Assembly: GCF_004011865.1 (NCBI RefSeq)
Contig: NZ_RKLP01000003.1
Coordinates: 248,001 to 312,000 of the forward strand
DNA: 64,000 nt
From: Prescottella agglutinans
GTDB lineage: Bacteria > Actinomycetota > Actinomycetes > Mycobacteriales > Mycobacteriaceae
Direction of reading: 5' to 3'
Shown one piece after another: positions 42,525-52,439 of this stretch. Positions within the stretch are counted from its first letter, which is position 1. Every line of letters starts with the position of its first letter. Below the pieces are notes generated by a model, which saw nothing but the letters and a program-made list of their open reading frames with translations, had not been told where the DNA came from and did not search any database. The position numbers and the translations under genes are program-made.

Positions 42525-44738
42525 TCACCCGCCGGCGAGGGCCCGGTCGGCCAGCGCGGCGACGACGGGGGAGAGCGCTTGGGCGTGCTCGACCGTGAGG
42601 TGGTTGTCGTCGCGGAACACCAGGTCGTTGCCGACGATCACCGGGCAGCGGTCGGCGGTGCAGAACAGGTCGGTGAGGTCGGCGTACTGCCCGCCGCCGG
42701 CGGCGGTGGCCGCGGCCTCCGCGGCGATGCCGGCCGCGTTCATCGCGACCGCCCGTTCCGGCGTGCACGCGGAGGCGTCGTCGAGGTGCGCCGACAGGCA
42801 CGTCGGCACGACGCCGTGCGGGTCCGGCACCGGTCCGAGAACCAGCACGTTCGACCCGGTGGTCGGAAGCTGCGCCACCATCCGGGTCAGGCTGTCGAGC
42901 CATTCCCGGCCGTACATGGTGAAGCCGAAGTCGCCGCCGTACCGGCGGGACATGCCGAGCACGATCAGTCGGGGTCGCTCGGCCTGCAACCGGGCGACCA
43001 CCTCACCGCGCCACTGCTCGCACTCGGTGTACTCGCGGCCCAGATAGGGGCTGGTCAGCGGCAGGTCCAGCAGCGGGCACGTGACCTTGCCCAGGGTCTC
43101 CAGCCGCCAGTGTCGTTGCTCGGCGACCGGTTCGAGCGCCGGACTCCACATCGCGGCGTGCGAGTCGCCGACCAGCGCCACCGTGGTGGCCGAGGCGGTG
43201 TCGCCCGACGCGCACTCGTCCTGTCCGACCTCGAGCCACGAACGGACGCAGCCGTCGAGGAACACTTCCGGCTTGCTCGCCGGAGCGTCGGCCAGCGTCG
43301 GCGACAGGTTCGACGGGACGGCGCCCAGCCCGGCCGAGGCCGCGACCGCGGCCTGCACCTGCGCGGTCAGCACCTGCACCGCCGCGTCGTTCGGGTCGGC
43401 GGTGGCGGCCGGCGGCTGCGGCGCCGCGGTGACCGCCAGAGCCGTGGCCGCGTCCCCGTGACCAACCGGGACCGGGCGCAGCATCAACAGCACCAGGCAC
43501 GCGCAGACGGCGACCGCGGTGGCGGCGCCGCCGACGGCGAGGCTGCGGGCCGCCGAGCCGCGTAGTGCAGCCGCGAACCGGACGGGGTTCTCCACCAGTC
43601 TCAGCGTCAGCACCGCCAGCCCCGCCGCCACCGCCACCGTGATCAGCCGACCGGGCAGCCCGAGGTCGTGGCCGAGGAGCGCAGGGGCGAGGATCAGCAG
43701 CGGCCAGTGCCACAGGTACCAGGAGTACGACAGGCGCCCGACCACGCGCATCGGCGACAGCGACAGCGCGCGACCGACACCCGGTCGGGGCGCCGCACAG
43801 CCGGCGCCGATCACCAGCGCGGTGCCGAGGACCGGCAACAGCGCTGCCGTGCCGGGGTACGGCGTCGTCGCGCCGAGTCGCACGCAGGCGAGGACGATCA
43901 GGGCCAGCCCACCCCACCCGGCGGCGGCCGCCGACGGGGCCGGCAGCCGGCGCCACAGGGGGACGGAGAGCGCGACCAGTCCGCCGAGCGCCAACTCCCA
44001 GGCCCGTGACGGCAGCGAGAAGAACGCCCACGGCGGCAGCGTGCGGGTCCAGGACAGCGACACCGCGAACGACGCCGCCGCGACCAGAGCCAGCACCAGC
44101 ACATACGGCGTCACCGACGGTGCGGTCCGGACGCCGTCGCGTCGCCGCCCGCGACGGACCAGCCAGGCGGTACCGACGATCAGCGCCGGCCACAGCAGGT
44201 AGAACTGCTCCTCCACGCCCAGCGACCAGTAGTGCTGGAACGGCGACGGGGAGTCGGCGGCCAGGTAGTCGGTGCCGCGCGCCGCGAACCGGTAGTTCCC
44301 GACGTACAGCGCGCTGGCGATGCCGTCGCCGAGATCCTCGCGGGCCTGCAGGGGCGGCAGCAGCATCGCCGCGCCGATCGCGGTGACGACCAGCACGAGG
44401 GTTCCGGCCGGCAGCAGTCGGCGGGCCCGCGCGCCGTAGAACCGGGCCATCCGGACCGTGCCGGTGGCCGTCACGTCCCGCCACAGCAGCCCGGTGATGA
44501 GGAAACCGGAGACGACGAAGAAGACGTCGACACCGACGAACCCGCCGGCGATCCCGGGCACACCGGCATGGAAGAGGACGACGGCCAGCACCGCGACGGC
44601 CCGCAGGCCTTCGATGTCGGGGCGGAAATCCGAATGCTGCGACGCTCCCACGGCGCCCGGCACCTCTCGGTCTGCCGACGGTGAAGTCGGCGGAGGTGAC
44701 AGGACCGTCGAAGAGCCGAGGCGGCTCGACAATGGCAT
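42525..44738 (-). CDS. OafA/YrhL-type membrane O-acyltransferase with C-terminal SGNH domain
   Basis: A 737-residue protein. The N-terminal ~390 residues hold about ten helices of the acyltransferase-3 family (FRPDIEGLRAVAVLAVVLFHAG, GGFVGVDVFFVVSGFLITGLL, FYGARARRLLPA, WSLGVEEQFYLLWP). After a linker comes an extracytoplasmic SGNH hydrolase-like domain with VALVGDSHAAMW and the catalytic Asp/His pair in FRDDNHLT. Such proteins acylate cell-surface glycans or glycolipids. The start at ATG 44738 is preferred; GTG 44771 is in frame. The target is unknown. Confidence 0.9.
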   Translation of the reverse strand: MPLSSRLGSSTVLSPPPTSPSADREVPGAVGASQHSDFRPDIEGLRAVAVLAVVLFHAGVPGIAGGFVGVDVFFVVSGFLITGLLWRDVTATGTVRMARFYGARARRLLPAGTLVLVVTAIGAAMLLPPLQAREDLGDGIASALYVGNYRFAARGTDYLAADSPSPFQHYWSLGVEEQFYLLWPALIVGTAWLVRRGRRRDGVRTAPSVTPYVLVLALVAAASFAVSLSWTRTLPPWAFFSLPSRAWELALGGLVALSVPLWRRLPAPSAAAAGWGGLALIVLACVRLGATTPYPGTAALLPVLGTALVIGAGCAAPRPGVGRALSLSPMRVVGRLSYSWYLWHWPLLILAPALLGHDLGLPGRLITVAVAAGLAVLTLRLVENPVRFAAALRGSAARSLAVGGAATAVAVCACLVLLMLRPVPVGHGDAATALAVTAAPQPPAATADPNDAAVQVLTAQVQAAVAASAGLGAVPSNLSPTLADAPASKPEVFLDGCVRSWLEVGQDECASGDTASATTVALVGDSHAAMWSPALEPVAEQRHWRLETLGKVTCPLLDLPLTSPYLGREYTECEQWRGEVVARLQAERPRLIVLGMSRRYGGDFGFTMYGREWLDSLTRMVAQLPTTGSNVLVLGPVPDPHGVVPTCLSAHLDDASACTPERAVAMNAAGIAAEAAATAAGGGQYADLTDLFCTADRCPVIVGNDLVFRDDNHLTVEHAQALSPVVAALADRALAGG

Positions 44739-44862
44739 GCGCGAAATGATGCCCTCGGTGACCGGGGCCACATGCGCGCCACGCCGCTCCGAAAACGGAC
44801 GTGCCGCGCCCCCGATCGGGGACGCGGCACGGCGAAAACCAGCGCGGCGGCTGGCGGTACGG

Positions 44863-45756
<894 letters not shown>

Positions 45757-45837
45757 GGCCCCGAGGATATGCCCCGGCCCCCGGTGTGTCGGGACCACCT
45801 CGCTCCGGAAGCCGCACCCCGGCGATACCGTGCAGGC
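45757..45837. promoter_or_regulatory. Back-to-back leaderless promoters for menB and thioesterase gene
   Basis: Only 81 bases separate the two start codons. TATCCT on the minus strand (45769-45764) ends 7 bases from the menB GTG, and TACCGT on the plus strand (45826-45831) ends 6 bases from the ATG at 45838. Neither side has a Shine-Dalgarno sequence. Confidence 0.6.
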
Positions 45838-46485
45838 ATGAGCGAGTCAGTGCAGTCCGGAGTCCGATCCGGGGACGATGTCCACGAGCACCACGGCGGG
45901 TTCCCGGTGTTCACACCGGTGCAGGCCGGACCGAACTTCGCGGAGTTCGTCGAGTCGTTCCGGCGGCTGCAGGACCTCGCGGTGTCGACGCACCTCCCCG
46001 ACGGCGTTGCGGAGCAGGCGATCGCGCAGGCCGCGGCACTCGCCGACCTGCTGGAGCCGTACCAGGTCGAGGAGGGCCAGCAACCCGCCGGATTCAACTC
46101 GGACCTTCCCGGCCGCGGCAGCCTGCTGCTCCTGCCGTGGATCTTCGAGCGGAACGGCGTCGAAGGAGTCATGGGTCGTGGCATGTTCCGCATGTTCCAC
46201 CGCGGCGGCAACGGTGCCGCGCACGGCGGCACGATCGGGCTGCTGTTCGACGACCTGCTCGGCATGATCGTCCACGAGGCCGGCCACCCGATCGCCCGCA
46301 CCGGCTACCTGCACGTCAACTACCGCAAGGTCACGCCCATCGAGACGGAACTCGTCATCGAGGGGCGCGTGGACCGCGTCGAGGGCCGCAAGATCTTCTG
46401 CACCGCGGAGCTGCGCGACCTGGACGGGGCGGTCCTGGCCGACTGCGAGGCCCTCATGGTGCAGCTGCTGCCGGGCCAGCCGTGA
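45838..46485 (+). CDS. Hot-dog fold thioesterase (PaaI/acyl-CoA thioesterase family)
   Basis: A 215-residue protein whose C-terminal ~130 residues form a single hot-dog domain (GAAHGGTIGLLFDDLLGMIVHEAGHPIARTGYLHVNYRKVTPIETELVIEGRVDRVEGRKIF). GTIGLLFDD is the segment that carries the catalytic acid in the family. The N-terminal ~85 residues are an extra helical region. It stands directly before menC (GTGA overlap) and opposite menB, so a role in hydrolysing dihydroxynaphthoyl-CoA, the step that lacks a dedicated gene here, is attractive but unproven. Probably leaderless. Confidence 0.82.
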   Translation: MSESVQSGVRSGDDVHEHHGGFPVFTPVQAGPNFAEFVESFRRLQDLAVSTHLPDGVAEQAIAQAAALADLLEPYQVEEGQQPAGFNSDLPGRGSLLLLPWIFERNGVEGVMGRGMFRMFHRGGNGAAHGGTIGLLFDDLLGMIVHEAGHPIARTGYLHVNYRKVTPIETELVIEGRVDRVEGRKIFCTAELRDLDGAVLADCEALMVQLLPGQP

Positions 46486-47483
46486 GCCTTCCGCCCCTCG
46501 CCGACGTCCTGGCGGGGGCCCGGGTGGTCAGCCTGCCCATGCGGGTTCGCTTCCGTGGCATCACCACTCGCGAGGCGGTGCTGCTCGAGGGCCCGGCCGG
46601 GTGGGGCGAGTTCGCGCCGTTCCCGGAGTACGACGACGCCGAGGCCGCGCACTGGCTGCGCGCCGGGCTCGAGGCCGCGTGGCTCGGCCCACCCACGCCG
46701 GTGCGCGACCGGGTGCCGATCAACGCGACCGTCCCCGCGATCGGCCCGGAGCAGGTGCCGGAGATCCTCGCGCGGTTCCCCGGCGCCCGCACCGCCAAGG
46801 TCAAGGTCGCCGAGAAGGGGCAGAGCCTCGCCGACGACGTCGCGCGGGTGAACGCGGTGCGCGCGCTGATCCCGAACGTCCGGGTCGACGCCAACGGCGG
46901 CTGGGACGTCGACGACGCCGTCGCCGCGCTGGCCGCGCTGACGGTCGACGGTCCGCTCGAATACGCCGAACAGCCCTGCGCGAGCGTGCCGGAACTCGTC
47001 GAGGTCCGTCGTCGGTCGCCCGGTGTGCCGGTCGCCGCCGACGAGAGCATCCGCCGTGCCGAGGACCCCCTGCGAGTGGTGCGCGCGGGCGGCGCCGACG
47101 TCGCGGTGGTGAAGGTGCCGCCGCTGGGCGGTATGCGCCGACTGCTCGCGCTCGCCGACGAACTCGCAGGGTACGGCGTGCCGGTCGTCGTCTCGAGTGC
47201 CCTGGACACCGCCGTCGGGATGGGCGCCGGACTCGCCGCGGCCGCAGCGCTTCCCGACCTGCGGCACGCGTGCGGACTGGGCACCGGGGGGCTGTTCGAG
47301 GCCGATGTCACGGCCGAACCGCGCACGATGTCCGAGGGCAGTTTGGACGTTCGTCCAGTCGTTCCGGACCCCGCCCGGGTGTCCGAACTCGCCGCCCCGG
47401 TCGAGCGCGCCGAGTGGTGGTTCGCGCGGCTGCGTCGCTGTTACGAACTGCTGGTCGTCGGTGGGGGCGCTGAACTCGTATAG
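46482..47483 (+). CDS. menC: o-Succinylbenzoate synthase
   Basis: A 333-residue enolase-superfamily enzyme that dehydrates SHCHC to o-succinylbenzoate. Acid/base lysines appear in TAKVKVAEKG and VAVVKVPPLGG. Metal ligands are the Asp in RVDANGGWD, the Glu in EYAEQPC and the Asp in VAADESIR. The N-terminal capping domain carries VRFRGITTREAVLLEGPAGWGEFAPF. The GTG overlaps the thioesterase stop. The gene order thioesterase-menC, opposite menB, puts several menaquinone steps together. Confidence 0.95.
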   Translation: MSLPPLADVLAGARVVSLPMRVRFRGITTREAVLLEGPAGWGEFAPFPEYDDAEAAHWLRAGLEAAWLGPPTPVRDRVPINATVPAIGPEQVPEILARFPGARTAKVKVAEKGQSLADDVARVNAVRALIPNVRVDANGGWDVDDAVAALAALTVDGPLEYAEQPCASVPELVEVRRRSPGVPVAADESIRRAEDPLRVVRAGGADVAVVKVPPLGGMRRLLALADELAGYGVPVVVSSALDTAVGMGAGLAAAAALPDLRHACGLGTGGLFEADVTAEPRTMSEGSLDVRPVVPDPARVSELAAPVERAEWWFARLRRCYELLVVGGGAELV

Positions 47484-47531
47484 TGTCGTGCCCGGCCAGA
47501 TACGGACCAGTCGATACGGAGGCATTGGAAA

Positions 47532-47978
47532 GTGGTTGCAGCGCTGAACGACACCCTGTTGGACGAGGCTCGGATGCCCGCGGTTCTCGCGGACGTCGAG
47601 GCTCTCGTCGACGCGGAGGTTTCTGACAAGAAGGGTGCGTCAGGACTTGCGCTGAAGGGGGGCTACTCGGCGGTCAAGAAGGTCGGCCCGTCGATCGTGC
47701 CGGACGCCATCGAGGGACTGCTGCCGGCGTTCGTCGTGCGCCTCGAGCCGTTCTGGCAGGAGTTCTCGGCGAGCGGTGAGGGCAGCTTCTCGGCGTTCCT
47801 GACCGCGCGCAGCGATGCCGCGGCCGACGCCCTGCTGGGCGTCACGGACGAGCGCATCGAGGGCACCGACAAGGGCGCGATCAAGAAGGTCTACTCGACG
47901 CTGCGCCCGTCGGCGAAGAAGCACGTCATCGAGGCGCTGCCGCGTCTCGGCGACCTGGTGCAGAAGCACGCGGCCTAG
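47532..47978 (+). CDS. Conserved soluble protein (148 aa), unknown function
   Basis: A helical protein with ALNDTLLDEARMPAVLADVEALVDAEVSDKKGASGLALKGGYSAVKKVGPSIVPDAIEGLLPAFVVRLEPFW as its core; members are common in mycolic-acid actinobacteria and I recall no function. No membrane segment or catalytic motif is seen. GTG 47532 follows GGAGG at wide spacing (about 10). TATAGT (47479-47484), overlapping the menC stop, could be a -10, so it may be transcribed separately. A strong terminator follows. Confidence 0.78.
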   Translation: MVAALNDTLLDEARMPAVLADVEALVDAEVSDKKGASGLALKGGYSAVKKVGPSIVPDAIEGLLPAFVVRLEPFWQEFSASGEGSFSAFLTARSDAAADALLGVTDERIEGTDKGAIKKVYSTLRPSAKKHVIEALPRLGDLVQKHAA

Positions 47979-47989
47979 TCGCACACAGC

Positions 47990-48023
47990 AGTGAGCCCGC
48001 CCGGTGATCCGGGCGGGCTCACT
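47990..48023. terminator. Strong 15-bp hairpin terminator between convergent genes
   Basis: AGTGAGCCCGCCCGG (47990-48004) pairs perfectly with 48009-48023 around loop TGAT, followed by GTCTTTC on the plus strand. It ends the plus-strand gene at 47978 and probably also the minus-strand siderophore-interacting gene, whose stop is 12 bases beyond. Confidence 0.85.
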
Positions 48024-48034
48024 GTCTTTCGAGG

Positions 48035-48859
48035 TCAGTACGCGGCGTGTCCGTGGCGCCAGTATCCGGTGAAGGCGATGTCGGACTTCGGCACCCGCCG
48101 ATCGTTCACCAGGTGGCGGCGCACGCCCGTCGCGAGATCGCTCTCGCCCGCGACGAACGTGTAGAACGGGCCCTCCGGCAGATCGGCGGCCTGCACCGTC
48201 GCGAGGGCGAGTTCGCCGGGCTTGGCCGACGCGTCGTCACGGACCAGCCAGTGCAGTTCGACGTGGTCGCTCACGGCCACGCTCTGCGCGTCGTCGGCGT
48301 GCGGGATCTCGATGTACGCGCGCACCCGCAGACCCGGGTCGGCGGACCGGAGGATGCCGACGATCGCGGGCATCGCGCTCTCGTCGCCCACCAGGAGGTG
48401 CCAGCGGGCGTCGGGGGTGGGGTTGTAGATCAGGCCCTCGTCCAGCAGGCCCAGCGGATCGCCGGCGGCGCAGGCGTCGGCCCACGCCGACGCCGGGCCG
48501 AGGTCGCCGTGCGACGCGAAGTCGATGTCGAGTTCCGGTCCGTCGCCGAAAACTCCTCCGGTGGGTCGGAATTCGCGCACCGTGTAGTTGCGCAGCACCG
48601 GCCGGACGTCCTTGGGGATCAGCTTGAACTGGGCGTACCAGAGGTTGCCGGCGGACGTGGGCAGCCGGAAACCGGTCTGCTCCCGATCCGGAATGAACAT
48701 CCGGAACCACTGGTCGAAACCCATCGGGGTGAAGCCGTGGAGGCCGTCGCCGCCGATCGTCACCCGGACGAAGTTGGCGCCGATCCGCTTGCTGCCCAGC
48801 ACGTGCGCCGAGATGATCTCGCGCTGTTCGGGTTTGACGAACTTGGAGCGTTTGGCCAT
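48035..48859 (-). CDS. Siderophore-interacting FAD protein (ferric-siderophore reductase)
   Basis: A 274-residue SIP-family flavoprotein (ViuB-like) that releases iron from internalised ferric siderophores by reduction. The FAD-binding barrel includes RNYTVREFRP and the flavin loop (DIDFASHGDLGPASAWADACAAGD). The C-terminal NAD(P)H-binding half includes HLLVGDESAMPAIVGIL and the signature GYWRHG. An iron box overlaps its promoter 26 bases upstream of the ATG at 48859, which indicates repression by an IdeR/DtxR-type regulator when iron is sufficient. Convergent with the preceding gene over a shared terminator. Confidence 0.93.
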   Translation of the reverse strand: MAKRSKFVKPEQREIISAHVLGSKRIGANFVRVTIGGDGLHGFTPMGFDQWFRMFIPDREQTGFRLPTSAGNLWYAQFKLIPKDVRPVLRNYTVREFRPTGGVFGDGPELDIDFASHGDLGPASAWADACAAGDPLGLLDEGLIYNPTPDARWHLLVGDESAMPAIVGILRSADPGLRVRAYIEIPHADDAQSVAVSDHVELHWLVRDDASAKPGELALATVQAADLPEGPFYTFVAGESDLATGVRRHLVNDRRVPKSDIAFTGYWRHGHAAY

Positions 48860-48884
48860 GGCATTCCGTCCCGCGAATCCGGTA

Positions 48885-48903
48885 GTAGTTTAGCCAACCC
48901 TAA
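48885..48903 (-). promoter_or_regulatory. IdeR/DtxR-type iron box
   Basis: Read on the minus strand the 19 bases are TTAGGGTTGGCTAAACTAC. They match 15 of 19 positions of the consensus TTAGGTTAGGCTAACCTAA as I remember it, with both half-site cores intact. The site lies 26 bases upstream of the siderophore-interacting protein start, where bound repressor would cover the promoter. Confidence 0.8.
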
Positions 48904-48924
48904 TACGCGAGGGTCTGTCGTGGG

Positions 48925-49533
48925 TCAGCCAGGGCGGCCCGGGCGGGTGATCCGGCGGACCGGCGGCGTCATGCCCCACTCGTCGCGGCCCAGGCGACTG
49001 AGCGGCGCCAGCGCGGTGAACGCGGGCAGGCCGTCGTCGGCGAGCGCCTCCGGCCGCACCGCGACCGTCAGCACGTCGCCCATCACGACGAACGACTCGC
49101 CCACCTCGATGATCTGCCGCAGCCGGCACTCGATCGCGACGGGGGAGTCGGCGACCCGCGGCGGGCGCACCCGCTCGCTCGGCTCGCTCGCGATGTCGAG
49201 GACCGCGAACTCGTCGGTGCCCGGCTCGTACGGTGCCGAACTGGCATTGACCTTCTCGACCAGCGGTTCGGTCGCGAGGTTGACCACGAACTCGCCCGTC
49301 GCCTCGATGTTGCGCAGGCTGTCCTTGCGGGTGACCGACGTGAACTGCACCACCGGCGGGTGCGCGCTCGACACGGTGAAGAAGCTGTACGGCGCCAGAT
49401 TGGGCACGCCGTCCGCCGACAGCGTCGACACCCACGCGATCGGCCGCGGCACCACCGACGCGGTCAGCACCTTGTAGAAGCGGCCCGAATCGATGTCGGC
49501 CGGGTCGAAGATCGTGCGCGTCATGCCGACCAT
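48925..49533 (-). CDS. Flavin reductase-like (split-barrel FMN) protein
   Basis: A 202-residue protein of the DIM6/NTAB flavin reductase-like family: [45 protein letters not shown] is the FMN-binding half, and [19 protein letters not shown] completes it. It probably binds FMN and reduces flavin or acts on an unknown substrate. The ATG at 49533 has GAGGGGG 8 bases upstream; ATG 49524 ([12 protein letters not shown]) is an alternative. It is divergent from menD with a 53-base gap. A functional link with the neighbouring iron gene is possible but not shown. Confidence 0.85.
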   Translation of the reverse strand: MVGMTRTIFDPADIDSGRFYKVLTASVVPRPIAWVSTLSADGVPNLAPYSFFTVSSAHPPVVQFTSVTRKDSLRNIEATGEFVVNLATEPLVEKVNASSAPYEPGTDEFAVLDIASEPSERVRPPRVADSPVAIECRLRQIIEVGESFVVMGDVLTVAVRPEALADDGLPAFTALAPLSRLGRDEWGMTPPVRRITRPGRPG

Positions 49534-49586
49534 CGTGGCAGCCCCCTCGCGGCACGGCGACCGCAGCGTCTGCCAATCTGGAAGGC

Positions 49587-51233
49587 GTGAATCCGTCCAC
49601 AGCACAAGCCACCGCCGTCGTCGACGAACTGATCCGCGGCGGGGTACGTGAGGCCGTGCTCTGCCCGGGTTCGCGCAACGCGCCGCTCGCGTTCGCGCTG
49701 CAGGCGGCCGACAACGCGGGACGGATTCGCCTGCACATGCGCATCGACGAGCGCACCGCCGGCTTCCTGGCCATCGGCCTGGCGGTCGCGAGTGGACGCC
49801 CCGTCCCGGTCGTGATGACCTCCGGGACCGCGGTCGCGAATCTCGGTCCGGCCGTGCTCGAGGCGAACTACGCGCGCATCCCGCTCGTCGTGCTCAGCGC
49901 CAACCGTCCGTACGAGATGCTCGGCACCGGTGCCAACCAGACCGTCGAACAGTTCGGCCTGTTCGGCAGCCAGGTGCGGGCCGCGATCAGCCTCGGCCTC
50001 GCCGAGGAGGCCGGCGACGAGTCGCTGCGCGGGATCCGCTTCGACGAGCAGAACAGTCAGTGGCGTTCCGCGGTGTGCCGGGTGCTCGCCGCCGCCCGCG
50101 GCACCCGCTCCGGCAACGCCGGTCCCGTCCACTTCGACATCCCGCTGCGCGAGCCGCTCGTGCCCGACGTCCACGCGCAGGGCCCGGTTCCGGAGGGCCG
50201 CCCGGACGGCGCGCCGTGGACGACAGCGACGCACGCCACCCTGGACGTGCCGATGGACCTCGACATCACCCCCGACACCGTCGTGATCTCCGGGCACGGC
50301 GCCGCCTACCGGCCCGAGCTGGCGGGGCTGCCGACCGTGGCCGAGCCGACCGCGCCGCTGCACGGGCTGCCGCTGCACCCGCTCGCGCTCCCGCAGCTCA
50401 AGCCGCGTCAGGCGATCATCACCGGCCGGCCCACACTGCACCGGCCGGTGTCGAAGCTGCTCGCCGACCCGGCCGTCGCGGTGTACGCACTCACCACCGG
50501 TCCGCGCTGGCCCGACGTGTCCGGCAACGTCCGCGCCACCGGCACCCGGGCCGTGGTGTCCGGCGAGCCCGACCCGGCGTGGCTGGCCCGCTGCCGGCAC
50601 CTGTCCGAGCACGCCGACAAGGCGGTCCGGTCGCAGCTGGCGGCGCATCCCAAGACCACCGGCCTGCACGTCGCCGCCGCGGTCATGGACGGGCTGTCCG
50701 ACGGCGACCAGCTGCTGCTGGGCGCGTCCAACCCGGTGCGCGACGCCGCCCTGGTGAGCTACCCGCGCCCCGGCGTGCGGGTGCTGTCGAACCGCGGCGT
50801 CGCCGGTATCGACGGCACCGTCTCCAGCGCGGTCGGTGCGGCGCTCGCCTACGAGACGGAGGGTCGCACCGTCGCGCTGCTCGGCGACCTGACGTTCCTG
50901 CACGACGCGTCGGGCCTGCTCATCGGGACCGGCGAACCGCGCCCGAAGGACCTCACGATCGTCGTCGCCAACGACGACGGCGGCGGCATCTTCGAACTGC
51001 TCGAGCAGGGCGACCCGCAGTACGCGGGCGTGTTCGAGCGCGTCTTCGGTACGCCGCACGGGATGGACCTGGCCGCGCTGTGCGCCGCGTACCGCGTCCC
51101 GCACGCCCACGTCACCCTGTCCGGGCTCACCGCCGCGCTCACCGTCCCGGCCGAGGGCATCCGCGTGCTCGAGGTGGCCACCGAACGGTCCGGTCTGCGC
51201 GAGTTGCACGCCGCCGTGCGGGCACAGCTGTGA
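49587..51233 (+). CDS. menD: SEPHCHC synthase (menaquinone biosynthesis, ThDP-dependent)
   Basis: A 548-residue thiamine-diphosphate enzyme that adds succinic semialdehyde from 2-oxoglutarate to isochorismate, the first committed menaquinone step. The N-terminal half has the catalytic region ([54 protein letters not shown]), and the ThDP/Mg motif is [13 protein letters not shown] ... [13 protein letters not shown]. Actinobacterial MenD is commonly of this length. GTG 49587 may be leaderless (CAATCT 7 bases upstream). Its stop overlaps the next start (GTGA). Confidence 0.96.
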   Translation: MNPSTAQATAVVDELIRGGVREAVLCPGSRNAPLAFALQAADNAGRIRLHMRIDERTAGFLAIGLAVASGRPVPVVMTSGTAVANLGPAVLEANYARIPLVVLSANRPYEMLGTGANQTVEQFGLFGSQVRAAISLGLAEEAGDESLRGIRFDEQNSQWRSAVCRVLAAARGTRSGNAGPVHFDIPLREPLVPDVHAQGPVPEGRPDGAPWTTATHATLDVPMDLDITPDTVVISGHGAAYRPELAGLPTVAEPTAPLHGLPLHPLALPQLKPRQAIITGRPTLHRPVSKLLADPAVAVYALTTGPRWPDVSGNVRATGTRAVVSGEPDPAWLARCRHLSEHADKAVRSQLAAHPKTTGLHVAAAVMDGLSDGDQLLLGASNPVRDAALVSYPRPGVRVLSNRGVAGIDGTVSSAVGAALAYETEGRTVALLGDLTFLHDASGLLIGTGEPRPKDLTIVVANDDGGGIFELLEQGDPQYAGVFERVFGTPHGMDLAALCAAYRVPHAHVTLSGLTAALTVPAEGIRVLEVATERSGLRELHAAVRAQL

Positions 51234-51661
51234 GTCCCCGCGTCGCGCACCGGACGCTGGTCGGCGTCGTCGTCGCTGCGGTCGGCATCTCGGTGCTGGC
51301 CGTCCTGCTCGTGCTCGCGGCGTGGCGCAACGATCGGACCATCGAGTCGGACATGGGCACCGCGACCGCGGAGGTGCTGTCGGCGGGTTCGCTGCGGTCG
51401 GCCGTCAGCTTCGTGACCCCCGACGGCATCACCCGCAACCCGAAACTCGGCGTGCTCTATCCGACCAATCTGACCGCCGGCCAGCGCATCGACGTCGAGT
51501 ACTCGCGTAGCGATCCGGACCTCGTGCGCGTCGCCGGCCGCGACGCGCGGGTCGCCATCGTGCCGGCCGGATCGGTGATCGTCGTGACGTGGCTCGTCGC
51601 GCTGCCGGTGCTTCTCGTCCTGCGTCGCCGGGCACGAACCGGCAATTCCGACAATTCCTGA
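51230..51661 (+). CDS. Two-span membrane protein after menD (DUF3592-like), unknown function
   Basis: A 143-residue protein with an N-terminal helix (residues 9-32), an external beta-rich domain ([59 protein letters not shown]) and a C-terminal helix (112-135) ending in a basic tail. This is the DUF3592 layout. The corresponding position after menD in mycobacteria (Rv0556) also encodes a membrane protein, so the pairing is conserved. GTG overlaps the menD stop. Function unknown. Confidence 0.8.
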   Translation: MSPRVAHRTLVGVVVAAVGISVLAVLLVLAAWRNDRTIESDMGTATAEVLSAGSLRSAVSFVTPDGITRNPKLGVLYPTNLTAGQRIDVEYSRSDPDLVRVAGRDARVAIVPAGSVIVVTWLVALPVLLVLRRRARTGNSDNS

Positions 51662-51696
51662 GAAGTTCACTCAGGAAGGGTTTCTATCCTCGATCA

Positions 51697-52416
51697 ATGC
51701 GAACTAGTGCGAGAAGCGCCGAACGCGCGGGGATGATGCTGATCGCCGCGTCGGTGATCGTGGTGGCGCTGTACCTGCTGCGCGACGTGAGTGCGGCGAT
51801 CTACCGCGCGATCGTCCCGCACACCGCCGAACTGCCCGGTGTCGGCCTCATCGCCGACGTCGGGCTTCTCGTGCTCGTGGCGCTGTTCGCGCTCCTCGCC
51901 GTGCAGATGTGGCGCACCCGCTCCCCGTTCCTGGGCGACCTGCTGATGGGCGGGTTCGGTGTCGTCGTCGCCTACGCGCTCAGCGAGATGGTCAAGTCGC
52001 TCGTCGCCGAGGACCGGCCGTGCCGCACCCAGGTGGCGCTGCCGGACTGCCCGACGGTCGGTGACTGGTCGTTCCCCAGCAACCACACCGTCATCGCGAT
52101 CGGTCTCGCGACCGCGATCGTGCTCGCGTCGGAGCAGGCGTTGTCGTCGCTGCAGCGGGGCCTCGTGATCGCGCTCGCCGTGCTCATCGGCGCGACCCGC
52201 GTCCTGCAGGGCGTCCACTATCCGCACGACGTCCTCGCCGGCGCGGTCGTCGGGTCGTCCGTCACGATCGCCGTCGTCGTGATGCTCGTGCCGTGGGCCC
52301 GAGGCAAGGCCCGCGCCCTGGGTCGGCGCGCGTCCGGGTCGGCGCGCCCGGCTCCGGACAGCCCGCCCGTGGACAGCCCGGCCGCGGACGGCCCGGCAGC
52401 AGACATCGAGGCGTGA
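51697..52416 (+). CDS. PAP2-family membrane phosphatase
   Basis: A 239-residue, roughly six-helix phosphatase. The three catalytic motifs are present: KSLVAEDRP (Kx6RP), FPSNHT (PSGH variant with Asn) and [11 protein letters not shown] (Rx5HxxxD). Its active site should face outward and remove phosphate from a lipid such as prenyl pyrophosphate or phosphatidate. The C-terminal tail repeats DSP/ADGPAAD. TATCCT (51685-51690) ends 6 bases before ATG 51697, so it is probably leaderless. It occupies the place where mycobacteria carry a mannosyltransferase gene between menD and menG. Confidence 0.88.
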   Translation: MRTSARSAERAGMMLIAASVIVVALYLLRDVSAAIYRAIVPHTAELPGVGLIADVGLLVLVALFALLAVQMWRTRSPFLGDLLMGGFGVVVAYALSEMVKSLVAEDRPCRTQVALPDCPTVGDWSFPSNHTVIAIGLATAIVLASEQALSSLQRGLVIALAVLIGATRVLQGVHYPHDVLAGAVVGSSVTIAVVVMLVPWARGKARALGRRASGSARPAPDSPPVDSPAADGPAADIEA

Positions 52417-52439
52417 GCCGGTTGGTAGCGTCTTCGACC

